DNA of 64,000 nucleotides from Rutstroemia sp. NJR-2017a BVV2 (GCA_002946415.1 NJPS01000042.1:310001-374000), one strand, 5' to 3'. Shown: positions 22,201 to 32,443, counted from the first letter of the stretch. Translations and numbers: made by a program. The notes: generated by a model from the sequence alone, not told the origin.

Positions 22201-24544
22201 TTTGCGCTTGCAATGATTTTCCTTCTAACCAACTGGTCTAACCTGGCTTCGATAACATGCTTTATCTCCGAACGAAGGACGTCTGATGTCTCCTCGGCTT
22301 GAAGTCGTATATTGGGCATCTTACTGATGAGCTCGTGGAATTCTCTCTCAATGTCCCAATACGGACGGCTAGTAACAAGGAATTGGAAATTCCTCATAGT
22401 CTCCGTATTAGTTATTCGCATCTCTTCGAAACCTTTGAGTTTCCAAATAAGATTTAATTGTGATTTTGATTCACATTCATCGAGAGCATCTAATAGGAAG
22501 ATGATCCTTGGGCATTCCGGATCTTTTGCAACTTCTCGAATAGTAGACCATAGAAGGTCAATATTTGTAGCAAGGCTCTCCTTGTTCGCGATGTAAGCGG
22601 GAAGAGCATGACTGATAAGCTTAGCTCCTTTTTCAGAATTAAAGAGCTGATGAAGTAGAGCGGACAACGCGTATACAGGGCTTCGCTGTTCAGGAGATGT
22701 GTCCTTGAAGAAAAAGTAGCAGACAACTGTATTGTTCTCTTGTTGTCCAAGCAAATATTCATCGACGAGTGCCTTCGACAGCACAGACTTCCCGCAACCC
22801 GGGTCGGCAGTTACCCAAAGTAGTCTCGATGTTAATCTATCTTTCCAATCGAGAAATTTAGAATTTTGTAAGAACCAGAGGCAAGTGTTTTCTACTCGAG
22901 GGGGGTTCAAATTCTTCTGGTGCTCGTAGTTGTTGCTGGTGTTATTGATAGTACGGAACGACTGAAGACATTCTTCTTCCTTATCTGATCTTCGCCATTG
23001 TTCTTGATGCTTTATAGCCTTATCTGTGTTCGCAGTTTGATGTTGCATCATTCTATCCGTGTCCGCGGCGTGGTGTTGTATCATCTTGTCCGTATTCGCA
23101 GCTACAAGAAGGGTGTATTAGTTATTCGCATTCTAGCATATAGATGAATCTAAAAACAACAAATTCGAGATGATACAAAAAGTCAGCGGAAATTGGAATG
23201 CTCTCATTTTTGCCTATGGCACTGCTCATAGGGACTGGCTTTGCAGTGGGGAAATCTGGACTATCTCATTTTGGTTTGAGTAAGTTCCTGTACGATCTGC
23301 TATGATACATGCCTTCAAAACGCCCCAGAGCGATTAAATAAGACATATTGTCAGTGATTCCAGCAAATTCCACGCAAAGTATCAACATGACTCAAATTAT
23401 AATGACTAGCAGTAATTACCAAGTTCAGAGATGATTGGATCAATGGCTGTTACAGCCTGTCCAGGTATGACATGAAGAAGTTCTTTGGCGTATGCTGCAG
23501 CGACTGCTGCAGCATATGGTTGCCATGTCCAATTTTTGTGTGAATCGGCATAATCGCTGATTCCCCTGATAACTACGCATGGAAATGTATTCATCAAGCC
23601 TAAATTTATGGTATCAGCCGAACACGACGACTTTCGGAAGTAAAGTATTTGAAATTACCTGCTGCTTCCATCTCAAAACATATAATATTCTTCTCTTTGG
23701 CCCACTTGTTCCTCAAAACTGGATCTTTCATAACCTGATCTGCAGATCCAATAGTCCCATAATGCAATACAGGTAACATGTCTGCTCGTTGTCTTCGTCG
23801 CACGAGATTAACATCAGCTACACCACAGCAACCCTTACATGACTTCTTATCGGCTTTGTGAACAACATTTTCCTTGAAAAGTCGGTCTCTTTTGACCCCT
23901 TGATATTCAAACTTCCCGGCTAGACGGGGATTTGCAGACACCATGCTCGAAAGATACCCCGAAATAGCATCAGTACCTTTTTGTATATGCTTGCTCTTAA
24001 GGTTGCCCACTGCACTTAGCAGAATATTTGCTGGTATATTCAGCCTTCCATTTTGAATAAATTCACCTCCTCGTAGTGATTTTCCAAAATCATACTGAAC
24101 AACAGCATCAGTGGTTTTGGTCTGCAGGCTAACGACGACATCTCCGAGCCTTATATCTCTTTCAACCGCGGCTTCATTATCCTCTTCTTCGGAATCTTCG
24201 CTGGCAGTCCCAGGAAGATCGTGATCCTCGGGAAATGGTGCAGCACCGCCAATACCGACCATCAAACCAAACCTGATTGCCTTGAAGCTACGGAGCATAT
24301 CTTTTGCAACTATCGCGGCTGACACCTTGCCTGTATTTTCGTCAGGTAAACATGCAATCACAACGTTATGTGATCCAATCCTCCCTAGCACATAAACATT
24401 CGTGTCTCCAGGATCTGCAGCAGGTAGCATTGGGTGTTCTTCATCCAACATTGCTCGTGCCACTACTAGCTCAGTCTCAGGAAGAGCGCATATCCATCCC
24501 ACCGTATAATCTTCGTGTCTAAATGATCGAGGGGTTTCGGCCAT
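19218..24544 (-). CDS. PNP-NACHT-ankyrin NOD-like receptor
   Basis: Fungal NLR with a nucleoside-phosphorylase-type effector domain. Exons 24544-23659, 23599-23420, 23101-19218; introns 23600-23658 and 23102-23419 (318 nt, long). Predicted 1649 aa. Residues 1 to about 350 are a PNP_UDP_1 domain (YTVGWICALPETELVVARAM; VGIGGAAP; FEMEAAGLMNTFPCVVIRGI; SDYADSHKNWTWQPYAA). A linker has 11-residue-like repeats (DTDRMMQHQTANTDK). NACHT follows at about 440-620: Walker A ADPGCGKS, Walker B IIFLLDALDECE. Ankyrin repeats cover about 960-1560: near-identical 33-residue units of the type NTALQAACYRGNEAVVRILL, then ordinary divergent ones. The tail is a run of Asp/Glu encoded by a GATGAG-type microsatellite. 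The repeat array suggests a ligand-sensing surface under concerted evolution. Confidence 0.92.
19228..19378 (-). repeat. GATGAG-type microsatellite encoding the acidic NLR tail
   Basis: Runs of GATGAG/GATGAA on the coding strand give the Asp-Glu tail of the NLR, followed by only six residues (EWCWNH) before the stop. Read in the other strand it gives Phe/Ile/Leu-rich artefact frames. Confidence 0.9.
20440..21205 (-). repeat. 99-bp tandem repeats encoding near-identical ankyrin units
   Basis: A 99-nt period is exact: the core AGTGCAGTAT (plus strand) or its variant recurs at 20458, 20557, 20656, 20755, 20854, 20953, 21052 and 21152. About seven units are almost identical at DNA level. The encoded differences sit at few positions: Ala/Glu, Tyr/Asp, Ile/Met and the tip residues around GANANIQGGYF / GADVNIQGGNY / GANMNAQGGSF. 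Confidence 0.95.
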
Positions 24545-25123
24545 TTTGGTACAGCCTTGCGCAAAATTTCCGTATTCTGGACTTCCTAACCACAGGTATC
24601 AGCACTCGAAACTTCACAGAACGACAGCATAAAGACTTACATAAACATATATTAGTGTATCGGAAAATATGACTGACTGTCGATAACTTTCTTCATGAAA
24701 GATAAAGACAGAAGAAGACGAGTATGTAACTATGAGAAAGGCTGTAGCCTTTCTTTTATTCCACCATTCCCCATTTGGAAGGTTGCATCTACAACTATGT
24801 AGCATTACCAAAAAAGAAAGAGGGGAGGGATAATTTTTCAGCTCACTCGCTTTCGCCCACTTAGGCACATGCTGGCATGGTCCAAGCATAAGTGGGGCCA
24901 CCCACGAGGATACTTGCCATGGATGCCGAGATTTTGTTAGTACCTGCAAGCAAGGTGTAATGTAGACATACTAGCATATGAAATTGCGACGAAATTAGAT
25001 TTCTCACGACCGACCATAAGAGATATAATAATAAATATCAAATAGATATGAAGTGAACGATGCTGAAGCGATGGAATGAATCTGCGCCTTCATATATCCT
25101 GGCTAATCTTCGACTCTGCCTTC
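24545..25123. other. intergenic
   Basis: Promoter side of the ankyrin NLR and 3' flank of the dehydrogenase gene. A 111-codon minus-strand frame at 24614-24949 has no recognisable domain and I do not call it. Confidence 0.5.
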
Positions 25124-26179
25124 TTATACCCCGCTCTCTGCCCATTTCGCTTCGCAGTACTCCCACAACTTCCTGGGATATCCAAGACCACCTTTGTCTT
25201 CATCCGTCATAGCCTTAATGATATCCTTCCTAGGACAGTTCTTATTATCACGAAGTCTCCCCCAGGGAATTACATAAGCGCCATTGTTCTCCAACGTAAT
25301 ATCCCCTGAGAACCCCGCGTACAAGTTCGTATATGCTCCAAACTTCGGTTCACTAAGAAGAAGATTGACAAAAAACGAAGCAGTAGACGACAAGCCGGCA
25401 TATGCTCCAGTTTTCAAACCACCTGGGTTCTGAGTAACACTGATGATTCCATCTTCCCCATACCTCTTCGCAAACTCACGACCAATCATCCATGCACCCA
25501 CTTTCGACATCGCGTAGTTCTTGTCAAGATCAGGATATCCTGAATCTAGGCACTTGAGCTCAATTCCATTATTTGGGGATGCGCCTTCAGCGAGGAAACT
25601 GGATGTCCAGACCACACGAGCCGAATTTCCTCCCGTAGATGCAGCGCGAAGTTGTGGAAGCAGATTTATGGTGAATAGAAGTGTTGCAACGCAGTGTACA
25701 CCGAACATTACATCCAGACCTTGGACAGTTTTAGCACCAGGTCCAACGTTCCGTGCCCCGATACCTGCATTATTGAACAGCACGTCGACTTTAGTTTCTT
25801 GTTTGGCAAATTCCGCTGCTGCTGCCTTGACGGATAAGAGATCATTTAGGTCGAGCTTGAGGAACTTGATGATGCCCGGTAGTTTCGGTGCAGGAGTTGC
25901 TGCTTCGATTTCTGCGATTGCTTTTTCTGCTTTTTCCTAGACAATATTTAAGGTCATGCAAAATGAATCTGAGGGTATAGAACGTACTTTCGATCGTGAT
26001 GCCATATAAACTATGGCACCGGTGGAATAGAGAAAATTTACCAAGGCGTAGCCCACCCCAGAATTCCCTCCTGTGACAATAAAAACCTTGCCCTTTTGCT
26101 CTGGCACGTTTGCATCTGTGAATCTGGGCGCAGGAGGAAACCACTGCGTTTTAAGGTTGTGAAACGATGCAAACGCCAT
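25124..26179 (-). CDS. short-chain dehydrogenase/reductase (SDR)
   Basis: NAD(P)-dependent oxidoreductase with a Rossmann fold. Exons 26179-25988 and 25936-25124, intron 25937-25987 (GTACGT...GTCTAG) in phase 0; 334 aa. The cofactor motif TGGNSGVG (TGxxxGxG) is near residue 36, NNAGIG follows in exon 2, the catalytic Ser lies in VVWTSSFLAEG and the YxxxK pair in NYAMSKVG, so all active-site residues are present. It resembles the retinol-dehydrogenase-like/WWOX-like SDRs common in fungi, often with unknown substrates. No other biosynthetic genes adjoin it, so the substrate cannot be inferred. Confidence 0.93.
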
Positions 26180-27430
26180 GATTGTGTGGAGTTCATGCGC
26201 TGTAGGCTCAAAAGTTACTATGGGAGTGTATTATTCGTAGTTTGGGCGTTACTAGAATTAAACTCAAACGATAAGATCGAGGAAGGCTAGTTGCAGTACC
26301 TTGAGCAGTTGAATCCTATCCCGGAGACTTTCCCGGCGACATTTGTATTTGTATTGCTCCGACTCCGATTTACAAGTGAAAGTCTCCGGTTGCTAACGCT
26401 GTATGGTTGTATGATCTGCACTGTGTGTTATGATTGGTGGCTTAGACGGTATGCTTCTGATAGTAATATTCGGCTGTTTTCTGCACCCTTACATGCCATC
26501 TTTACGAAATGTTCAGGCATGCGTGTCAGGGTACCATCTTGGGAATGGAAAGCGCAGAGAGACACTAGGTTGAGCGGGATTCTTACTTTTATAAACTTGA
26601 TCTGGTACCTCCGAGGGGGCTGTTCTCCCATAGGCCTATAAGGTATTCCCATAGGTCTATAGGATATCCCCATAGGTCTATAGGAAGCTCCTATAGGGCT
26701 ATGGGAAAATAGCCTTATCGGAGGTACCAGATCCCGGATCGACCACACCTTAATTTTACCACCAAAAAACGGTGTTACAGTGCAATACCAGAGAAATAAG
26801 GTAAGGATCACAATTGTCTTGGGATATATCAAGAATCCACGATTAGTATCCTTTGAATTCCTATTTTTTTCTTAGGCTGGAATTCTAAAGTACATACTGA
26901 TTTCCGGTATAGCGACACAAAGATCCCGATTATTATAAAAGGCGTCCAGAGTATTGAACGAATGTCAAAGCACGGCGCTGTAGGGGTTATGATTGTACCT
27001 CTCATCGAGAAACTTATATTTAACACCTATCAACTCACATTTCTTCAGGTCAAACCACGACGGTTTTCAAGCAGGCTACGGTTCCTCTGAAGTGAAGATA
27101 TATCACTGGTTCGCATTAAAGCACGTCGACGGTTCAGCTATACCCCGATTATTAGTGTGGAATGAGGCCTCCAGACTGTGACATCCATACAGTAGTACAA
27201 CCAGTAATACTGTACAACGCTTGAACGCTGACTTAGTAAGCTTGAGTTTTGAGGCCTCTCGCTTGTCCACTATGGTAACGACTCTTACAGTAAATTGAGC
27301 TATTCATCATAACCCATTTCAACCTGAATCTCTCATTCTCTGCCACTGATTTTAAGTCGCCAACGCCATCGTTACTACTACAGTCTTGCTGTCCAACGTT
27401 CTAGCCCAACACCTGTTTTAGTCGGCAAAT
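26180..27430. other. intergenic with a MITE-like element
   Basis: No gene is supported. The stretch contains the palindromic element at 26599-26733 and AT-rich sequence around 26750-27000. Frames at 26291-26641 and 26428-26832 cross the element and are not credible. Confidence 0.5.
26599..26733. mobile_element. MITE-like palindromic element, 135 bp
   Basis: The ends are inverted repeats: GATCTGGTACCTCCGA at 26599 and its complement ending at 26733. The match continues inward, with small gaps, through AGGCT to TTCTCCCATAG, about 33 nt per arm. Between the arms are four imperfect direct copies of CCCATAGGTCTATAGGA at 17-20 nt spacing, themselves near-palindromic. No coding capacity. A target-site duplication is not obvious. 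Confidence 0.7.
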
Positions 27431-29514
27431 ATGGTAGCATTTACCATACACTTCAGTCGGTTACGCTCTTTCATAGAACATCTAGGAGCGAAATTTTTGT
27501 CAAAAACGCCGAAAAAAAAGTTGAATCTTGCAGCTCTTATAGAAAGATCTGAGCAATGGAGAGTCCCACAAATCATTCATCTATACGTCCTCCGGATTCG
27601 CAAGCTGTCTTTGGCAATGGTCAAGAATAGTATTATCCAAATAGGCGTCAAGACGCCCACCGGCAAGACCGTCCACTTTTATGTTTCACGTTCCGACACA
27701 ATCGACCGAGTTAAGTCAAAGATTCAAGGCAAGGAGGGTATTATAAAAGAACAACAACACCTGAGTTTTAACGGACAACAACTTGAAGATAGTTTGACAA
27801 TCTGGGACTATCGTATGAGGAAGCACTCTATTCTTAGGTTGGAGGAGCTGGACCTGAGGGGTTGTAGGTGGCCTATACTCATTAAGACTCCTACCGGAAT
27901 GATATTTACCCTTCATGTCGAAGCTTCCGATACAATCGACAGAGTTAAGTCAAAGATTGAAGGCAAGAAGGGTATTCTAAAAGAACAACAACACCTGAGT
28001 TTTAACGGACAACAACTTGAAGATAGTTTGACAATCTGGGACTATCGTATGAGGAAGTATTCCACTCCTAGGCTGGACCAGAGGGGTTATAAGTGGCCTA
28101 TACTCATTAAGACACTCACAGGAACGATATTCACCCTTCATGTTGAAGCTTCCGATACTATCAACGATGTCAAGTCCATGATCCAGAACAGGGAGGGTAT
28201 CATACCTGATCAGCAACGGCTTTTCTTTTGTGGTGGTAAGGAACTTGAAGATGGGTACACGCTTTCGTCTTATGAAGTCGAAAAGCACTGTCCCATTCAT
28301 TTAGTAGTCCATCATTCAACTTTGCGTGGGCAAATTTTGGTCCGGACGCTCAATAAGAGGGGCTTCACGCTTAATATTTCATTCTTCGACACAATCTACG
28401 ATATAAAGTCCAAGATCCAGGATAGGGAATGTGTCCAACCTGATGACCAAAGGCTTATCTTTAAGGGACAGAGTCTTAAGAATGATTGGAGAACGCTTTT
28501 AGACTATCACATCCAAGATAATTCCACGCTTCATTTGGTTTACCATGTGAGAGGAGGCTGCAGCGCTCCTTTTCGGGTTTACTCAGTCAAAATAAAAGAC
28601 CACCCGGATCGTCCAATTCTCGTTTTCGGTATGGGCCCTTCTAATACAGTCGCCCATCTCAAGCTCAAGATCCAGCAGCAAGAGGGAATTCCACTTGAGC
28701 AACAACTTCTTATTCTCGGCAATACCGAGCTCGAGGATGGTCGACAACTCTTCGATTACAATTTGGGAGCCGAGTCTATGCTCTGCTTGATCCTCCTTGA
28801 GGCTGAAACTCCTATATCTCTTATTAATTATGAGGACCCTAGAAAAATATGGACACCTTCTGCACTAGAGGAAGAATTCGAGTATCAACAGAAGAAGGTC
28901 CGATTAAACCCCAAGCGTATTGGTGGAGAGCATATAAGCGGAAGTAGCTTCATAGCGTTTTCTGCAATAGAGGAACCTTTTTCTGAACCACAACAAGGTA
29001 TGAAACCCAGCTTTGGATCGACCGAATTGCTTTATTTCAAGGTTAGAATTATATATACTGAAATAGTGTCTTTAGGCTTGGAACCTAGGGGAGACCCGGC
29101 GAGTTGTACTCCAAGAGCCTCGGCGTCTAAACCATCAAGTCTAAATAGCAAGTCAGAGGATATTAAATGCGAAGTAGTAAACTGCAACAAAGTGTTTTTT
29201 ACACAGCATGATTTCAAGTATGTACTCAAAAAGATAGCTTTTCCTGTTCGTAACTAACATAGTAAAGGAGTCATATGAGATATCACAACAGACCGGAAAA
29301 GTGTTCGTATTGCGAAAGAACATTTGGCACTATCACGCACCTGAATCGCCATATCAACGATGCTCATAATACCACGAAGCAGTACAACTGTTCTGTTGCA
29401 GGCTGTGACTACTCCAAAACTTATGGGCGTGCGAAGTCATTTCGTCGGAAGGACAATTGGAGACGACATATGAAGGATAAACATGGGAGAACAGATGAGA
29501 ATTGGAGTATGTAA
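27431..29514 (+). CDS. five ubiquitin-like domains fused to three C2H2 zinc fingers
   Basis: Exons 27431-29217 and 29268-29514, intron 29218-29267 (GTATGT...ACTAACAT...AAAG), 677 aa. Residues about 68-137, 147-215, 223-293, 301-376 and 384-457 are ubiquitin-like: compare [19 protein letters not shown] and [19 protein letters not shown] with ubiquitin. Only domain 4 ends in VRGG; the others lack the diglycine. A linker of about 120 aa with Ser/Pro follows. Splicing restores the first finger: C580-x4-C585-x12-H598-x3-H602, then C608-x2-C611-x12-H624-x4-H629 and C637-x4-C642-x20-H663-x4-H668 ([12 protein letters not shown]). Start could also be M63, just before domain 1. The role is unknown; a nuclear or DNA-bound ubiquitin-like scaffold is conjecture. 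It lies beside a MITE and transposon relics, with no RIP-type stops. Confidence 0.85.
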
Positions 29515-29869
29515 ACAAGAAATACTAAGTGTCGGGGAGATTAGAGAGTATAGTATTATGTAAGTATACCAAGGTAGCCTAACCTTGTTCTTCTGGAGGT
29601 GTGGAAAGGGATTATAACTCGTTGCTTGGACACATTGGAAGGGATCGATCACCGGGATGTGTTAAAGTGGTGGGCATCTCCGAAGATAGACGCTGCTAGC
29701 TCACATCCATTCGAATTACCCCAGAGTGCTCAGACAATCGAAAAGTATATTTCGAAGGGTTTATGTATTACATGATTAACGTTACTTGATTTGACGTCTT
29801 CTGAATGATATACGATTTGTCGTTACTATATCCAGCGACTGTAATTTCTATTGAAAATTAGATGAGGCC
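29515..29869. other. 3' flank of the Ubl-zinc-finger gene
   Basis: No intact frame. A faint protein-like stretch at 29600-29770 may be a decayed part of the retrotransposon that follows, but I cannot identify it. Confidence 0.35.
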
Positions 29870-30420
29870 GTCGCTGTGGCGGAAATGGGCACACACACAG
29901 AGAGAGATTCTTGGCTTGTGGAATGTGAGCCCGGTACTAGAAGTCTAGAACTGACTACACCCTATACACCTGATCAGGATAGAATCTCAGAACGATCAAT
30001 CAGAACGATTCTGGATAAACTTCGTCCGCTTGTCAACGATTACAATATCCCACATCACCTTTGGCCAGAATTACTATATGGAATAGTATATATCATGAAC
30101 TATACATATATATAGGCGATCTAAGGGAAAACTCTATAGGAAGCTTTCCTAGATCACTTTCGTCATGAAGAAGATAATCGTCCTTCTATCAAACACCTTC
30201 GAGCACTACGTTCGACATTATTGGTGACTTGTGTTTGGGTGAGTCTTTTGGAACCCTGAATTCCGGAAGCTACCATTTATGAATAGAGCAGATTATGAAG
30301 GGATTGGAATTCGTTATTGTTATAAGATTCGCATAGGCTTATATGTTCTTTGGGATCTTCCTGAAGTTGGTAATGGCCTGCGTACCGAGTATGAGGCACC
30401 AGAAGCGGATGTATATAGCC
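29870..30420 (+). mobile_element. decayed Ty1/copia retrotransposon fragment
   Basis: The frame 29876-30115 contains an integrase C-terminal core, LELTTPYTPDQDRISERSIR, followed by ILDKLRPLVNDYNIPHHLWPELL, typical of copia integrases (TPYTPxQNGxxERxNRT; then the W near PxxLW). After 30115 the frame is broken by stops. No long terminal repeats or reverse transcriptase were recognised, so it is a fragment. Confidence 0.7.
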
Positions 30421-30432
30421 TATACAGTTGAC

Positions 30433-30822
30433 AAACTTCAAGTAAGATTGAACAAAAAGACTGATAGAAAGGATTTCATGAGAAATAGTATATAGTAAGA
30501 TCGAGGTAACAGACTGGCAGAATCGATAGATCCTTAAGTAAGATCAAAAAGTATAAGCTGTAACGAGATAGAAGGAACAGCAATAGTAATTATTATAGCA
30601 GGTTCAGAAACTACAAGTTCGGCTTTATATAGCATATCGTATTATATACTTAAATACCCAGAGACGCCGTTAGTAGCAATAGCTGAAGTTAGACAGATGT
30701 TCAAAATTGCAGACGATATAAATATAGTTTCATTAAGAAACCTTGTATATATAGACACGATTATCGAGGAAACAATGAAACTATTTCTATCGATATCTTC
30801 GACTTTGCTATATCGCACTTAA
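30433..30822 (+). pseudogene. cytochrome P450 relic
   Basis: One frame, interrupted by stops, shows P450 landmarks: NKKTDRKDFM (pre-I-helix segment of fungal P450s), IAGSETTSSALYS (I helix oxygen-binding motif AGxET), and TIIEETMKLF where the K-helix ExxR arginine has become lysine. The haem-binding cysteine region is not found. Very TA-rich codons and the G-to-A change fit RIP-like mutation, but that is inference. Confidence 0.75.
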
Positions 30823-31127
30823 TCGGAAGATGAAAAGATAAATAGAACTTTTGTACCAGATAATATAGATACCCAAATATTATATCAATCTATTTGCTAA
30901 GCAGCTGTTACAAATGCTTGTCTTCTGAGTTACGTGGAAGTGGTCAGGATCTCGAATACTATTGGTCGCGACGACTAATAGTATTATCGTAGGTTTATTG
31001 TTGAAACAGTCATATAGGGAATCGATCGTAATTGTAATGGTAGGTAAACAAGTAGTAATTGTTGTTGAGCACGAAGCTCTATATACTAAGGAAATACTAT
31101 CTAGTTATATAGACCTTCGTTCTCTGT

Positions 31128-31178
31128 TGTCCCATCAGTCCCATCGGTCCCAGCAGTACTGGGACTGCTGGGACTGCT
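31128..31178. repeat. inverted tandem repeat (GTCCCAGCAGT / ACTGCTGGGAC)
   Basis: Three direct GTCCCAtC/GTCCCAGCAG units face three ACTGCTGGGAC units around a central AGTACT, so the strand can fold into a near-perfect hairpin of about 24 bp per arm. Confidence 0.75.
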
Positions 31179-31215
31179 GGGACGTCACATGATTCTGACT
31201 AAGGGTTCTACTAAA

Positions 31216-31307
31216 GGTACCGTTCTAATCCCTGGTACCCTTACAATAATAGGTACCTTTCTCGTAGAGTACTGTCTGCTCGATAGGTACCTACACTATA
31301 TGGTACC
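31216..31307. repeat. cluster of five GGTACC motifs
   Basis: GGTACC occurs at 31216, 31233, 31252, 31286 and 31302 with AAAGG or CCCTT flanks in opposite orientations. The same 6-mer sits in both arms of the 26599-26733 element. Confidence 0.7.
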
Positions 31308-31606
31308 CTTTATTCTGCAGGTGCCTGTACCGTCGCGGGTCCACATAGTATGTTATCTTGGTACGACGGCTATGCCCTTCAAATACGGGTGTTTTACCTT
31401 CTAAGCCTAAGGTCCCTTGATTATCACGTGACCCGTCATAACACCCCACTTTCAGACGTGCACCTCTGTATGATAGATTCGAATCAACGGTTGCAGTTTC
31501 CCTTATTGTAAATTTTGTATTTCAATTTCTCAATTTTGAGATATGTTACTCATTGAATCCGGTTTTCCGATCTCATAATTGTAGGCAGCCGTCAGAGTCC
31601 TTCAAA

Positions 31607-32443
31607 ATGACAGAAACTAATCCCTTCATTCTCTACGACATTTCTTCACCTATAAAACCCCGCTCCTACGCACCCAATCCTTCTAAAGCCCGTCTCACAC
31701 TCAGCTTCAAAGGTGTACCATTTAAGACGACCTGGGTCGATATTCTCGACATCTCTGACGTTCGTAAGGGTTTAGGCTGTCCGGCCACCCGTAAGTTCGA
31801 CGATGGCTCCGACTTCTACACGCTACCCATACTGCGGGACCCGGCGTCGGGCAGAGTCGTTGGCGACTCGTTCGACATCGCCAACTATCTCGAGGATATG
31901 TTCCCGGACTCAGGCGGCTGCCTTTTTCCTCCCGACTCCACCCGCAACGGACTCGACTACGAGAGCCCGAACAAGGACACGGCGTTCTACGCGCCCCTGA
32001 CGTCCAACCAAGGATCCAAAAATGAGGCGTACGCAAAATTCAACGTGCACGTCGATGCCACCTTCTCCGCCCATGTGGTGCTCGTCGCCCATTACCTCCC
32101 CTTTAACCCGGACACGGCCGAGGCCGCAAAGGCCCTTTTCGTCAAGCGCGCACACATGAACTCCTGGGACAATTTCTCCGTTCAAGGTGAGGCAAGAGAG
32201 CAGCTCAAGGCAAATTTCAAGGTGGCGTTGACGTCGCTGGCCCAGCTGTTTATGGTCCACGAAACTGGGCCGTACCTCGAGGGAAAACAGGCTAATTATG
32301 CCGACTTGATCGTGGGCGGGTGGCTGAACATGCTCTCTGCCACTATGCCCGAGGAGGAGTGGAAGGATTTCAGGACGTGGCATGGTGGAGTCTTTGCCCG
32401 GCTGCATGATGCCTTGCAGGAGAACTATTTCGAGTGCAAGTAG
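31607..32443 (+). CDS. glutathione S-transferase-like protein
   Basis: Single-exon gene, 278 aa from MTETNPFILYDISSPIKPRS. The N-terminal thioredoxin-like part has SKARLTLSFKGVPFKTTWVD and TLPILRDPASGRVVGDSFDI, the usual beta3-turn with a cis-proline (TLPIL) and the alphaE Asp-Ser that binds the gamma-glutamyl part of glutathione. The helical C-terminal half includes GPYLEGKQANYADLIVGGWL. It resembles fungal LigE/UstS-type GSTs. Start: a frame opens at 31553, but the ATG at 31607 has better context (CAAAATG) and gives the normal GST N-terminus. Base composition is more GC-rich than the relic zone before it. Substrate unknown. Confidence 0.9.
   Translation: MTETNPFILYDISSPIKPRSYAPNPSKARLTLSFKGVPFKTTWVDILDISDVRKGLGCPATRKFDDGSDFYTLPILRDPASGRVVGDSFDIANYLEDMFPDSGGCLFPPDSTRNGLDYESPNKDTAFYAPLTSNQGSKNEAYAKFNVHVDATFSAHVVLVAHYLPFNPDTAEAAKALFVKRAHMNSWDNFSVQGEAREQLKANFKVALTSLAQLFMVHETGPYLEGKQANYADLIVGGWLNMLSATMPEEEWKDFRTWHGGVFARLHDALQENYFECK

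Larger units (their letters stand above)
30823..31606. other. AT-rich intergenic with palindromes
   Basis: No gene. Contains the hairpin repeat at 31128-31178 and five GGTACC sites at 31216-31307 (separate entries), and the promoter of the GST-like gene. Confidence 0.5.
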
